The notes below the pieces were generated by a model. That model saw nothing but the letters and a program-made list of their open reading frames with translations. It did no database searches and had not been told where the DNA came from. DNA of 64,000 bases, taken from Vombatus ursinus (Eukaryota; Chordata; Mammalia; Diprotodontia; Vombatidae). This document shows positions 51,401 to 63,400 of the stretch, one piece after another; the first letter of the stretch is position 1, and every line of letters begins with the position of its first letter. The stretch spans positions 6,918,180 through 6,982,179 of the forward strand of contig NW_020954713.1 in NCBI RefSeq assembly GCF_900497805.2. Direction: 5' to 3'. The position numbers and the translations under genes are program-made.

Positions 51401-54400
51401 CTTCTGCAATGGAGGGCTTTTTTCTCATCTTGATTTCAGGGACAGACTTGGTCATTATAATTAGATAGCATTCTGATTTTTTGTTTTCATTTTTTCCCTA
51501 CTTATATTGTTTTAGTCATGTTTACTGTTTTCCTAGTTCCTTTTGCTGTACTGTGCAGCAGTAATTAAAAGTCTTTTTGTACTTCTCTGAATTTTTCATA
51601 TTTATCATTTTTTACAGTGCAGTAATATTTCATTACATTTATATTCCAGTTTAGCCATTCACTAATCGATGGTCTCTAGATGTGCAGTATCATTTTGTAA
51701 AATAAATATTAATCATTCTCTCTTCTCATTATCCATTATTCTCCAAACCTCTGTTGCCAAGTAATAGCAGAGAGAGCCATCCTATACGTAAGTTTAGAGT
51801 TCCTTAAGTTTTTAGTATAGTATCTATGTATAGTCTGATTTAAATTCTGCTGTCATTGTTTAGGTGATTTTTTTTCTTTTCTAAAAAATAATATTGATCA
51901 GAATTTTGCACAGAGCAGCTAATGGCCAAATATTTATCTTGTCTTTAAAAAACTCAAATTTTGAAAAAGGGAATATTAAAAATTAAGTGCAAGATTTTTT
52001 TGTTCTCTTTTCTCTAAGGTGAAATATTTTCTTTTTAAATTCTATTTTTGGGGCAGCTAGGTGGCGCAGTGGATAGAGCACCGCCTGGATTCAGGAGGAC
52101 CTGAGTACAAATCTGGTCTCAGACACATAACACTTACTAGCTTTGTGACCCTGGGCAAGTCACTTAACCCCATTGCCTAGCCCCCCCCCCCCAAATTCTA
52201 TTTTTACAGCATTTTACTTTCTTGATATGCCTATCATCATCAGTATTCTTAGCTTTTATCTATCTCCCTTGGTTTATGAATGTTACACCTCATTGGAGAC
52301 CTATGACAAATGATTGCTGATAGAGTCTATAGTAGATGTCATACATACACCTCATTAACTTAGGATCCATACAAGACAGAAACCTGTGCAGTAAGTAGTC
52401 ATTGTCTAATTTTAACCCAAAGTAGCTGCCAAGCACCTCCAGGAAGCAGCTGGAAGGAAGGAAAAGGCAGAAGCCAATGGAATGGTTTGCTGGCTGAAGG
52501 GAAAGGCCAGAGGCAGCAGTCTAGTGCTATGTGCATAGTAGATTCTCCTGAAATATTTGTGGAATGAATAAATGTAGGAATGAGCAGAGTGGGATTTACT
52601 TTCATCAAGGGGTAGGCAGCATGATGTGATGCAAAGGTCATAAGGCTTGGGTTTTTGAAGTCTGGCCCTCTGCTGATTTTGATGGCTTGGACAAGTCCAT
52701 TAACCTCTTTGTACCTCAGTGTACTCACCTGTAAAAGAGGAATGATACTTGCACATCCTACCCCATAGGGGTATTGTGAGGATTAAATGAGTTAATATGT
52801 GTAAAACTGTTGTTTTCTGTCCTTCATTCTTGAAGAGGACCATGACGTCAGGAAGATGATACCATGACATGCAAGTGAATTGGATTGAAGTGAGAGAGGG
52901 CTGTGCAAGGTCATCAGCCTCACTTTCTCTTCTGGAGCCATCTGGGTCCAGTGGCAAGATATAGATCAGGATGACTGTATTTGGCTCCCGGATGTAAGAC
53001 CATATACAGATGTTAACATCGTAATGTATTAGCGCCTGCTCAGATGTTAGTAATGGGTTGCCATTTGGAAAATATCCTTGTACTGGGTATTTAGTCCAAT
53101 GCCACAGAATGATCACGTATGACAGCACGGTGTAGTGATGATTGTCTTTAGTAGATGGTTGTATGAGAAACATGGTAGAAACTGAAGAAACTCAAGAAGG
53201 CTTGGGGCTCTGTTTTTGGAGTAAGTCTACCTTGGATTATTAGTACCTTATCTTAAGTGGGGTGAATGCCAATGCAGCATTGGTGATATAGCCTATACAG
53301 TAACAACTAGTGGTTCTGTATTTCTTTTATGTTTACTATTGATATCTAAATTTTATATCTTAGATTACACTTTATTTTTAAAGGGACAAAAGAAGAGCTA
53401 GAAGAACTGAATAAAGAAATCAAGAAAATTGCTAATAAAATTAGAGCCAAGTTAAAAGGTAAGTTTGAAAGTTTGAGTGCTTTTTAGGTAAATGTTGAAT
53501 ATTGACTTTTTGGGAAAGTCTTTGCTTGAGTTATCAGTCTCTTCTATTATCCATTTTAATATGTTTGAAGAACTGAGCATGTGTGCTAAACGTCAGTGAT
53601 TCTTATCATTTATGCCAGTTGTTACCTCTTGTTCAGCTGTATCAATCACTGAGTTATGTTACTTTGAGCACTTGATTATGAAATAATCTTTCATAGTCTC
53701 ATGTTTTATTTTCTGATGCTGTTTTTACTAAATTTCTGTTGTTTTCAGCTCAACATAATTTTGTGATTATATATATATATGTATGTGTACATATGTGCAC
53801 ACATGTATATTATAGTCAGTGGCCCTTTTAAAAATATTTTCCCCCCAATTATATGTAAAAGCAATTTTGTTTTTTAAAATTTTGAATTCAAAATTTTCTC
53901 CCATCCTCTTTCCCCCCTCTCCTCCCTCAAATGGCAAGCAGTTTGATACAGGTTATACATATACAGTTATGCAAAACATTTCCATATTAGTCATGTTGTG
54001 AAAGAGAACATAGACCAAAAAAAAAAAAACCCAATAAAAATGAAGAAAAAATTTAAAAAGTGTGCTTTGATCTGTATTCAGACTCTTATCATTTCTTTCT
54101 CTGCAAATGGAGAACATTTTTTATCATAAATCATTGAAATTGTCTTGACTCATTGTGTTGCTGAGAATAGCTAAGTCATTCACAGTTGATCATCATACAG
54201 TATTGTTGTTACTGTATATAATGTTTTTCTAGTTCTGCTCACTTCATTTTGAATCACTTCATGTAAGCCTTTCCAGGTTTTTCTGAAATCATGCTGCTTG
54301 TTATTTCTTAAAGTATTCCATCAAAATCATATACCACAACTTGTTCTGCCTTTATCTTATTGAAGGGCATGCCGTCAATTTACAGTTCTTTGCCACTACT

Positions 54401-57400
54401 AAAAGAGCTGCTATAAATATTTTTGAATTTTTTTTGATCTCTTTGAAATACAGACCTAGTAGTGGTGTGGCAGGGTCAAAGGGTATGCACAGTTTTCTTT
54501 GGGCATAGTTCCAAATTGCTCTCCAGAATGGTTGTATTAGTATACAACTCCACCAGTAGTGCATGAGTGTCTCAATTTTAGCACGTCCCCGCTAACATTT
54601 GTCATTTTCCTTTTCTGTCATATTAGCCAATATGATGGGTATGTAGCGATACCTCAGAATTGTTTTAATTTGCATTTCTTTAATCAGTAATGATTTAGAG
54701 CTTTTTTTCATATGACTATAGACAGCTTTGATTACTTCATCTGAAAACTACCTGTTAATATCCTTGACCATTTATCAATTGGAGAATGACTCTTATTTTT
54801 ATAAATTTGACTCAGCTCTCTATGTATTTGAGAAATGAGGCCTTTATCAGAAAAACTCGCTATAAAAAGTTTTTTACAGTTATGATTACTATGTATTCCC
54901 TCCATCTTATTTTCCCCCTGTTTATCTTACTCTGTCCTTTGTCCATTCTCTAAAGTGTTTTACTTCTGACTTTTATCTCCTTCAGTTCTCCCCCTCTCCC
55001 TCCCCCCGCTCCATTTTCTCTTATTCTCTTCCCTTCCTGTAGGGTAAGATACATTTCTGTACCTAACAGAGTATGTATGTTATTCCCTTTTTGAGCCAGA
55101 TCTGATAAGAATAAGGTTCACGGTTCCTATCCACCTCCCTGATCTCCCACTATACTATTAAGAGCTTTTTTGTGCCTCTTTTGCATGAGATAATTTACCC
55201 CTTTCTACCTTTCCCTTTCCCACCCCTTAATTTTATTTTTTTAGATATCATACCATCATATTCAACTCATACCTATGCCCTCTTTCTATATCCTCCCTCT
55301 AACTTCCCTGATAGTGACAAAGTTCTTAAGAGTTACTATCATCATCACGTGTAGTAATGTAAACAGTTTAACCTTGTTGAATCTCTTATGATTTCTCTTT
55401 CTTGTTTACCTTTTTATGCTTCTCTTGAGTCCTGTATTTGAAAGGCAGATTTTCTATTCATCTCTGGTCTTTTCATCAGCAATACTTGAAAGTCCTCTAT
55501 TTCATTGAATAGCCATTTTTTCCCCAAAGGAATATACTCAGTTTTGCCAGGAGCGTGATTCTTTGTTGTAATCCTAGCTCCTTTGCCTTCTGGAACATTA
55601 GATTCTAAGCCCTCCAGTCCTTTAATGTAGAAGCTGCTAAATCTTGTGTTATTTTGACTGTGGCTCCATGATAGTTGAATTGTTTCTTTCTGGCTGCTTG
55701 CAATATTTTCTCTTTGACCTGGGCAATCTAGAATTTGACTATAATATTCCTGGGATTTTTCATTTTGGGATCCCTTTCAGGAGATGATTGGTAGATTCTT
55801 TCCATTTCTGTTTTGCCCTCTGGTTCTAGAATATCAGGGCAGTTTTCCTTGACAATTTCTTGAAAGAAGATGTCTAGGCTCTTTTTTTGATCATGGCTTT
55901 CAGGTAGTCCAGTAATTCTTAAATTATTTCTCCTGGATCTGTTTTCCAGGTCAGTTGTTTTTCCAATGAGATATTTCACATTTTCTTCTAGTTTTTCATT
56001 CTTTTGATTTTGTTTCATTATTTCTTGATATCTCATGATATCATTAGCTTCCATTTGCCCAATTATAATTTTTAAGGAATTATTTACTTCAGCAAGCTTT
56101 TGCAAGTCTTTTTCCATTTGACCAATTCTGCTTTTTTAGGGAGTTCTCTTCAGTAGATTTTTGTGTTCCTTTTACCATTTGGCCTATTCTGTTTTTTTAA
56201 GGTGTTATTTTCAGTATTTTTCGTGCTTCCTTTATCAAGCTGTTGACTCTTTTTTCATGATTTTCTTGCATCACTCATTTCTTTTCCCAGTTTTTCCTCT
56301 ACCTCTTTTATTTGATTTTTAAAATCCTTTTTGAGCTCTTCTAGGAATTTTTTCTGGGCCTGAAACCAATTCACATCTTTTGTTGAGGCTTTGGATATAG
56401 CAGTTTTGACTTTGTTGTCTGTATCTGAGTTTGTGTTTTGATCTTCGCTGTAACCATAGTAACTTTCTGTGGTCAGATTAATTTTTTGCTGTTTGTTCAC
56501 TTTTCCAGGCTGACTTTTAATTGTTAAAATTGGGCTCTGCTCTTGGGGTGGATAAGGCCCTGTCTACTTTAGGTTTTTTATGCAACTGTTTTCAGAGGTA
56601 GTTCTGAAGGTCTGTAAATTTTCAGTTCTTCCAAGGTAGTATGTTTAAGGAGAGGTGTGTTTACTCTCCTCCTGGCCTGTGCTGTGGTCTGTGAGTGACT
56701 ACAAGCATTCTCTTTCACTCTGGAACTGGGACTAGGGTTCCTGCTTTCCTGTGGCCACAGGCTCTAGCGTACTGGTGCTTCTGCTGACCCTGGGACTACG
56801 ACTCACCCAGGACTGTGACTTGAATAATGCAACAAAGAGCGGCGTCCATTACCAGAAAAGAGGCCCCTGTAATCTTCTGACCAGTTGTCTGACCCCCTCC
56901 TCGCCCCAGAAGCTGCTGCTGCTGACTTGGCTGCTCCCAAGGTCTGCTGCTGGTTTGTTGGGGCTCAGCCTGTGCTGGCCTGCACTCCACTCTCACCCGA
57001 GTGAGACAGACCTTTCCTGCCAACCTTTTAAGTTGTCATGGGCTGGGAAATTGTTTCACCCCATGTTTTTGTGGGTTCTGCCGCTCCAGAATTTGTTTTG
57101 AAGGATTATTTCAAAGTTGTTTGGAGGGAAATTTGGGAGAGCTCAGATGAGTCCCTGCCTTTTCTCCACCATCTGGGTTCTGCCACTCCAGTGGCTTTTT
57201 TTTTTTTTTTTTTCGAGAAGAAAAAAGCTAAATCTAGACTGGGCATTTAAAAATGATGTGACTTATTTTTATGGTGGCTATTACTCAACTTTGGTAGCAG
57301 TGGTTTTTGAGGTGTTTGAGTTCTTCGTGTGAGTTAAAATAGAGATTCCTCTGTGACCATGGAAAAACACAGGTCTTTTTAAAATCAAAGTCCCTTTCTA

Positions 57401-60400
57401 CCAAGATTTTCAATTTAATCAAGAGTAATCTCTTAAATGATTATTTTAAATCTGTCTTTAGTAATTTATCAACTTAGTTTTATTTGGGGGAGATCAGAAA
57501 GAAGTGGATCCCCTGCAAGAAAACATTTAGTGATTCGTTTGAAACAAAAAAAGTGAAAGCTGTTCTCTTTATTCTCAGCTATCGAACAAAGTTTTGACCA
57601 AGATGAGAATGCCAACCGAACGTCAGTGGATCTTCGGATACGAAAAACACAGGTTTGACCATCCGCTTCATTTGATGGAAATAAAAGCTTAGAGATCATT
57701 CCTCTCTGATTGCAAGTTTATCTTTGGACGGTCTATGTTTTCAAAGTAGAGGCTGTAATATGCACAGAATTAATAAATCAGCTAGTTATTAAGTATCTAG
57801 AAAGGGCAGCTAAGTGGTGCAGTGGATAGAATGATGGGCCTGGAGTCAGGAAGATCTGAGTTCAGATCTGGCCTTAGAAGCTGTGTTACCCTGGGCAAGT
57901 CACTTAACCTTGTTTACCTCAGTTTCCTTATCTGTAAAGTGAACTACAGAAGGAAATGGCAGACCACTCCAGTATTTTTTCCAAGAAAGCCCCAAATGGG
58001 GTCACGAAGAGTTGGGCATGACTGAAACAACTGAACATCAAGAATTATCTAGTGCTCACAAGTACATAACTCCACTCTGGGTACTGGAGTATGCCTAGTA
58101 AGAGTTGTACGCTTAAGATGTATATTTCTCCATTTGGACGAATAGCGTAGTAGGTTGGTTTTCTGAAATTCATTTTCTTAATGGGGATGAGAAATGTAAA
58201 ATTTTGATCAGTTTTATCCCTGTTACAGCATTCTGTACTGTCTCGGAAATTTGTGGAAGTTATGACAGAGTATAATGAAACACAGACTTTGTTTCGGGAA
58301 CGAAGCAAAGGACGGATACAGCGTCAGCTAGAAATAAGTGAGTAAATAACGTTGTTATGGTGGCTGAAATCTCATCAGCTGTGTGACCTTGAAGAAGTGT
58401 CTTAGCCTCTTTAAGCTTCTGATTGCTTCTCTGTGATATTGGAATAATAATACTTGCACTACCTACCTCACCAGGTTGTTGTGAGAAAAGTGCTTTGTAA
58501 GCGTGAGTCGTCGTTGTTCTTATGGTGAGAAATACGTCATTTTTGAAGTGCAGCACTCTTAATTGAAGTGTTTTAAATTATGTTAATATCTTCTTAGCTG
58601 GAAAAACTACCACTGATGAGGAACTAGAAGAAATGTTGGAAAGTGGGAATCCTTCTATTTTCACTTCAGATGTAAGCATACAAATGTCACTAGGACGGGA
58701 TATGCATTTTATTTTTTAAAAAATATTGCAAACCAACCATATGTTCATTAGCATTTCTTTCTTGTTTCTCCATTCCAAAGATTATATCAGATTCTCAAAT
58801 TACTAGGCAAGCTCTCAATGAAATTGAGTCACGTCACAAAGATATTATGAAATTGGAGTCCAGTATACGAGAGCTACACGAAATGTTTATGGATATGGCT
58901 ATGTTTGTTGAGACTCAGGTAACTAAATTGATTTGAATTAATTTCTTTAAAAGGAAATCTTCCTCTCATGCCTGTGATTTTATGTTTGGTCGAATAATAG
59001 CTTCCAGTATGCCTGTATTTTCTGTTCTGTCAGAATAAGAGGAGACTCCTCCTCACTGGACCCCATTGGTCAAGCGGAGGCTGGATCTCCGCCTGTCCAG
59101 GGACACTTGAGGAGGGGCCCCTCATTCTTGTGTGGGTTGCACCAGGTGGCTTCTGAGGTTCCTTCCAACATGGAGATTTTGTAAATAGTATTTCAGTTTC
59201 TCTAAACGATTAATTAAAATATAAAATGTAAGGTTAGATGTAGGCCCCAGAGGTCAGATTGTGTGGCCCTGAAGACATTCTGCCCTTTTGCACACCATTA
59301 GAGGGTCTTGATTGAGCTCAACATGGATCCATTGGGTCCATTAAAGATGAATACCCCCCTTCCCTTTCCTCTCTTCACCCCTAAATACAATAATCGACTA
59401 TTCCCTAATAAATGGATTCTTACTGAAACCTATTTCCAATCTGCACTTTTGCTTTTGGCAAAAATTCTTGTAAATTGTTCTTTCTTGTGGGCTCTTGCCA
59501 GAATAGTTCTTTAGGATTAAAGGTGTAGAGGCCGTGAGACACTCATAACCATTATTCTCATGCTGAGAAGGTCCTCGTTGGAACTTCACCTGAGTCAATG
59601 CTTTTAGGTCCCTTTATATTTCTGGTACTTTGTGGGGAAGGGAGTTCAGGACAAGAGTTCACTTCATGGAAACTTCCATGACCTTTTCAATATGACATCT
59701 TTATTTTAAATAACAGACCATAAAGTTGATTGAGGGAAATTGGCACACGCTAGCAGCATTTTTGCCAAAAGAGGTTAACAACTACTGTATGTGTGTGCAT
59801 GTTTGGGGGAGGGATTATTTCACTTCCTTCTCCTCCTCCTTATTTTGTGTAGTGTCCATTTTCATTAATGATATCGAAAATGGATGGATTAGCAGACGGT
59901 ACTACTTAATTCCCAATTCCTGAATTATCCCAAAGGAAACAAATTAGCTGGGTGAGAATTCTTAGAGTATACTGATATTTGTCGAGTTATTCTTTTATCA
60001 TACAGATCCTACAGAAAGAAAGTAATTCTTTCATTGGGCGTCATTAGAAAAATTTTTGCACTTTATAGATGTCAGTTACTTTTAGAAATCATTAGTATAA
60101 CTTCTCCTACATGAACACACACTTGGGGATAGTAATTGTATTGATCTAATCTAGTTCTGTCTGTATTGGGAAATTTAAATCTGTGAATGAATGAGTTACT
60201 TGTGCATCATTCTTCAATGCTTTGCTATTCACTGCTGCAGATTATGTCTGCGAATGGACAGAAACCAGGTAATGTATTTTCTCCCCTATCATTTCACCAC
60301 ATTTCCTTGTTTAAAAATTTGCTTATTAATTCAACCAATTTGGTGTCAGTGTGTAAGCTGTGTTTAGTATAGTTACATTTAAAAAAGTAAATAGTGAAAA

Positions 60401-63400
60401 TTTTACACCCATTTGAAAAGATGCCATTCTCTGTGCGTATATATGTATGTTTTTAGAGTATGTTTGTGCATGTAGTAAAATATTTAACCCAAAGCTAGCT
60501 TCCTTTCCATCTTTATACTCATCCTTAAATTTTTTTTTACTATTTCCATGTTTAGAAAAACTCATATGCCTTTAATCTTCAACATTGAAATCCTATCTTT
60601 AATTTTAATAATTGGAATGGAATTGTATGCCATTGTTTTTGGTCAATAGATTTTGCCTTCTTCCTTCCTAAGTGAATGAAAACTTGTAGGCATCCCTTCC
60701 ACAAGATGCATTCTAATCTCAAAATCATTATTGCTGTGATGTGGCTGCTCTTGGGTATACATCTGGAAGTTCATTTCTTCTAAAATTAAAATTTTTATTT
60801 TTAGGGCGAAATGATCAACAACATAGAAAAGAATGTGATGAATGCTTCAGACTACGTGGAGCATGCTAAAGAGGAAACTAAAAAAGCTGTTAAATACCAG
60901 AGCAAAGCCAGAAGGGTAAGCTTACGTTGTCGAGCTGCTAAAAATGGGCATTTAATAACATGCTACAAACTGGTCTGTGCTCATAGCACACTAATGCCAT
61001 TTTGCTAGAAAGTTTATTGAAGAAATAAAGTTGGGTGCCTGTTCCACTCTAGGCTAACTCATAATGCATTTATTGGATACATTGACATTATTTTTGTTAA
61101 GAAGCACAGAAGTTTATTAGGTAAATGCTGCTGGATGTACACCTTTTGTTGGTACCCAAAATAAGTTCAGACACTTTGCAAATAAATATAAGTAATGTTT
61201 CCCTTCTCGCATGATTGACTGAAGCAACTATTTTTTTTAAAGCAGAAAAAGTTTTTTGCATTTATTGTGTCAGTCTTTGTAAGAACTGATGCAAAGTAAT
61301 ACAGTATTAGATCAGAATAAAATATTTCCTTTAAAATATTTTCTCATTAATTTTTTGATTTAATAAATAGTTTGTTATGTACTTTATTTGCTTGCTGTTC
61401 CCTTGATTTTTGGATTATTTGTCCTTAGTGAAGTTGGGCAGTTAGCATAGATTTTACCCAAGAAGTTTCTACATTTCTGGAAATCTATTTATTTTATTAT
61501 TAACAAGCATTAAGGGATCTTTCAGAATTTTTTTTTTTTTTGCTTAAAAGATCAATATGGCAAATGTACCACCAGCCTAAAGTATTTTTTCTTGACTGTC
61601 ATTGAATTTACAAGTGGCCACCCATTATGTAACATTGTCTCTGTGTAACAGAGGAATGCAGTAGCACTGATAATCTGAGTCATTTTATAATAATGCAGAA
61701 GTGACATTTGGCTCTGGAATGCATGTTTATATTCATGTTGGATTGTAGATGTGTTTGGGAATTCAAAACACTTTAAAGAAATTATTGGCACTAAATAGTG
61801 AAGAGCTGACTAAGGATATCTGGGATGCTGTCCTATTCCCCCGTTTAACTTCTTGCTCCAGAGTGATGCTGAAAACAGACAGACTCGTATAAAACGTCTT
61901 CTTAAGGAGAGTCGTTCTCAGAGCACTATCTGAGGATACTGTCAGACCATTGTCCTTCAGACCGCGCCCAGAAGTGGGGGAGATAGCTTTGAATGAAAAT
62001 GTCTTTCTTGGTGGTAAATTCTCCTGTTAGTTCAGTGGGGGTATCAGAGTGAGAACAGGCAGGAATAATGATATTGTCACCAGATAGTTAAGCAGAGAAG
62101 TCAGTAGTACTCGAAAGACATTAAAAGCAAGAAAATGCTCATAATTGATGATTGATTTTATAATGATTTTTAAAGTAACATCCAAGCCCTTCAACTTTCC
62201 CCTGGTTTATCTTCCCTTCCTGCCCTGGGTTATGGGCAGGAGAATCTAAGGGGTTTTTTAATTAGGTGTAGGGATAGCAAGTTAACAGTGAGAACAGTCC
62301 TAAATTGTTGGCATGGCCTAGACAGACCATATTGACTGCATTTGTATTTTGTAATTGGTTGGGTAAACACAGCCTTATTAAGTTCATTGGGATCCTTAAT
62401 CCTCAGGGTATAAAGGAGCCAGGTCTGGGATGCCTGTTCTTGTGCATTGATTCCATGGCTCTGCCGAGACAGATAGACCTTCCAACCTAGAGCTCTTGAC
62501 AGCTTGTTCATTAGCGTCTTAGCCTCCCTGTTGTTCCTGTTCTAGAACTTGGGTGTTGCATTCACAGGCATCTTGTTTATATTGCAACGTTGCTGCTGAA
62601 ATGGCAGTGGAGTTTTGTGTGGCCCGTGCTGTACCAGTCAGCATGTATGATGTAATTGGCTCAACATGGTGACTCGGTAGGTAGCACTGAAGCGTGTAGC
62701 CAACGTACAAAGATGTGCTTTATAATTTTAGCACTTTAGAGACAGATTAAAAGGGGTAAATACATTGTTGTTCCCATAAAGCTGAAGATCACTAGTTATT
62801 GCAATCCGCCAGTGGGGTTTGATCAGTGTGGATGCCCCCTCACTGATGTGGCTCACTTTACGTCTACACCCGTGAGTCTCAGGTCTAGTCTTCTCTGCCA
62901 GGAGGAATCCCAGCCCCGTGGATGTGTGAAAGCACGAGACTCCAGCCTGTGCAGCTGCAGGCTTCCTGCACTAAGAGCGATGCTTTTTGTTGAGTTCTGT
63001 ATAGGTGTAAGGTCTGCTGTGTTTTGTGGATAGTGCATCTTTGTAATAGGCAAGTTATGGATTTTGTAGATGCTTTGTTTATCATACTGCAGATACAGGG
63101 CAAATCATCAGCACATCAATTATTTATGCATTTCCTTTTATCGACAATAACATAATATCCTACAGCATTTGTGGCATACAATGCTCTTTGAGAACCATTG
63201 CCCTGCACCTTAGTCGATATTCTCCGAGAATTACTCTAGTTGAAGAATTCATCACTGAATTGTGGTCCATCTAGTGAGAAACCTCTTAGCAGCTTAGCCC
63301 AGCTGCTCTTGGGGGCAGGAAGACAGTGTCAGCTCTGGGTCCACACTTGACTTCCCAGCTTGGACCTACCCTACCTCAGTGCCAGCTCTGGGCCTGCACT

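Noticed and set aside
9242-58040. tRNA-like heads in many SINEs as possible tRNA genes
   Set aside because: They are the worn 5' parts of CORE-SINEs with bodies and tails attached; none keeps a full cloverleaf by eye.
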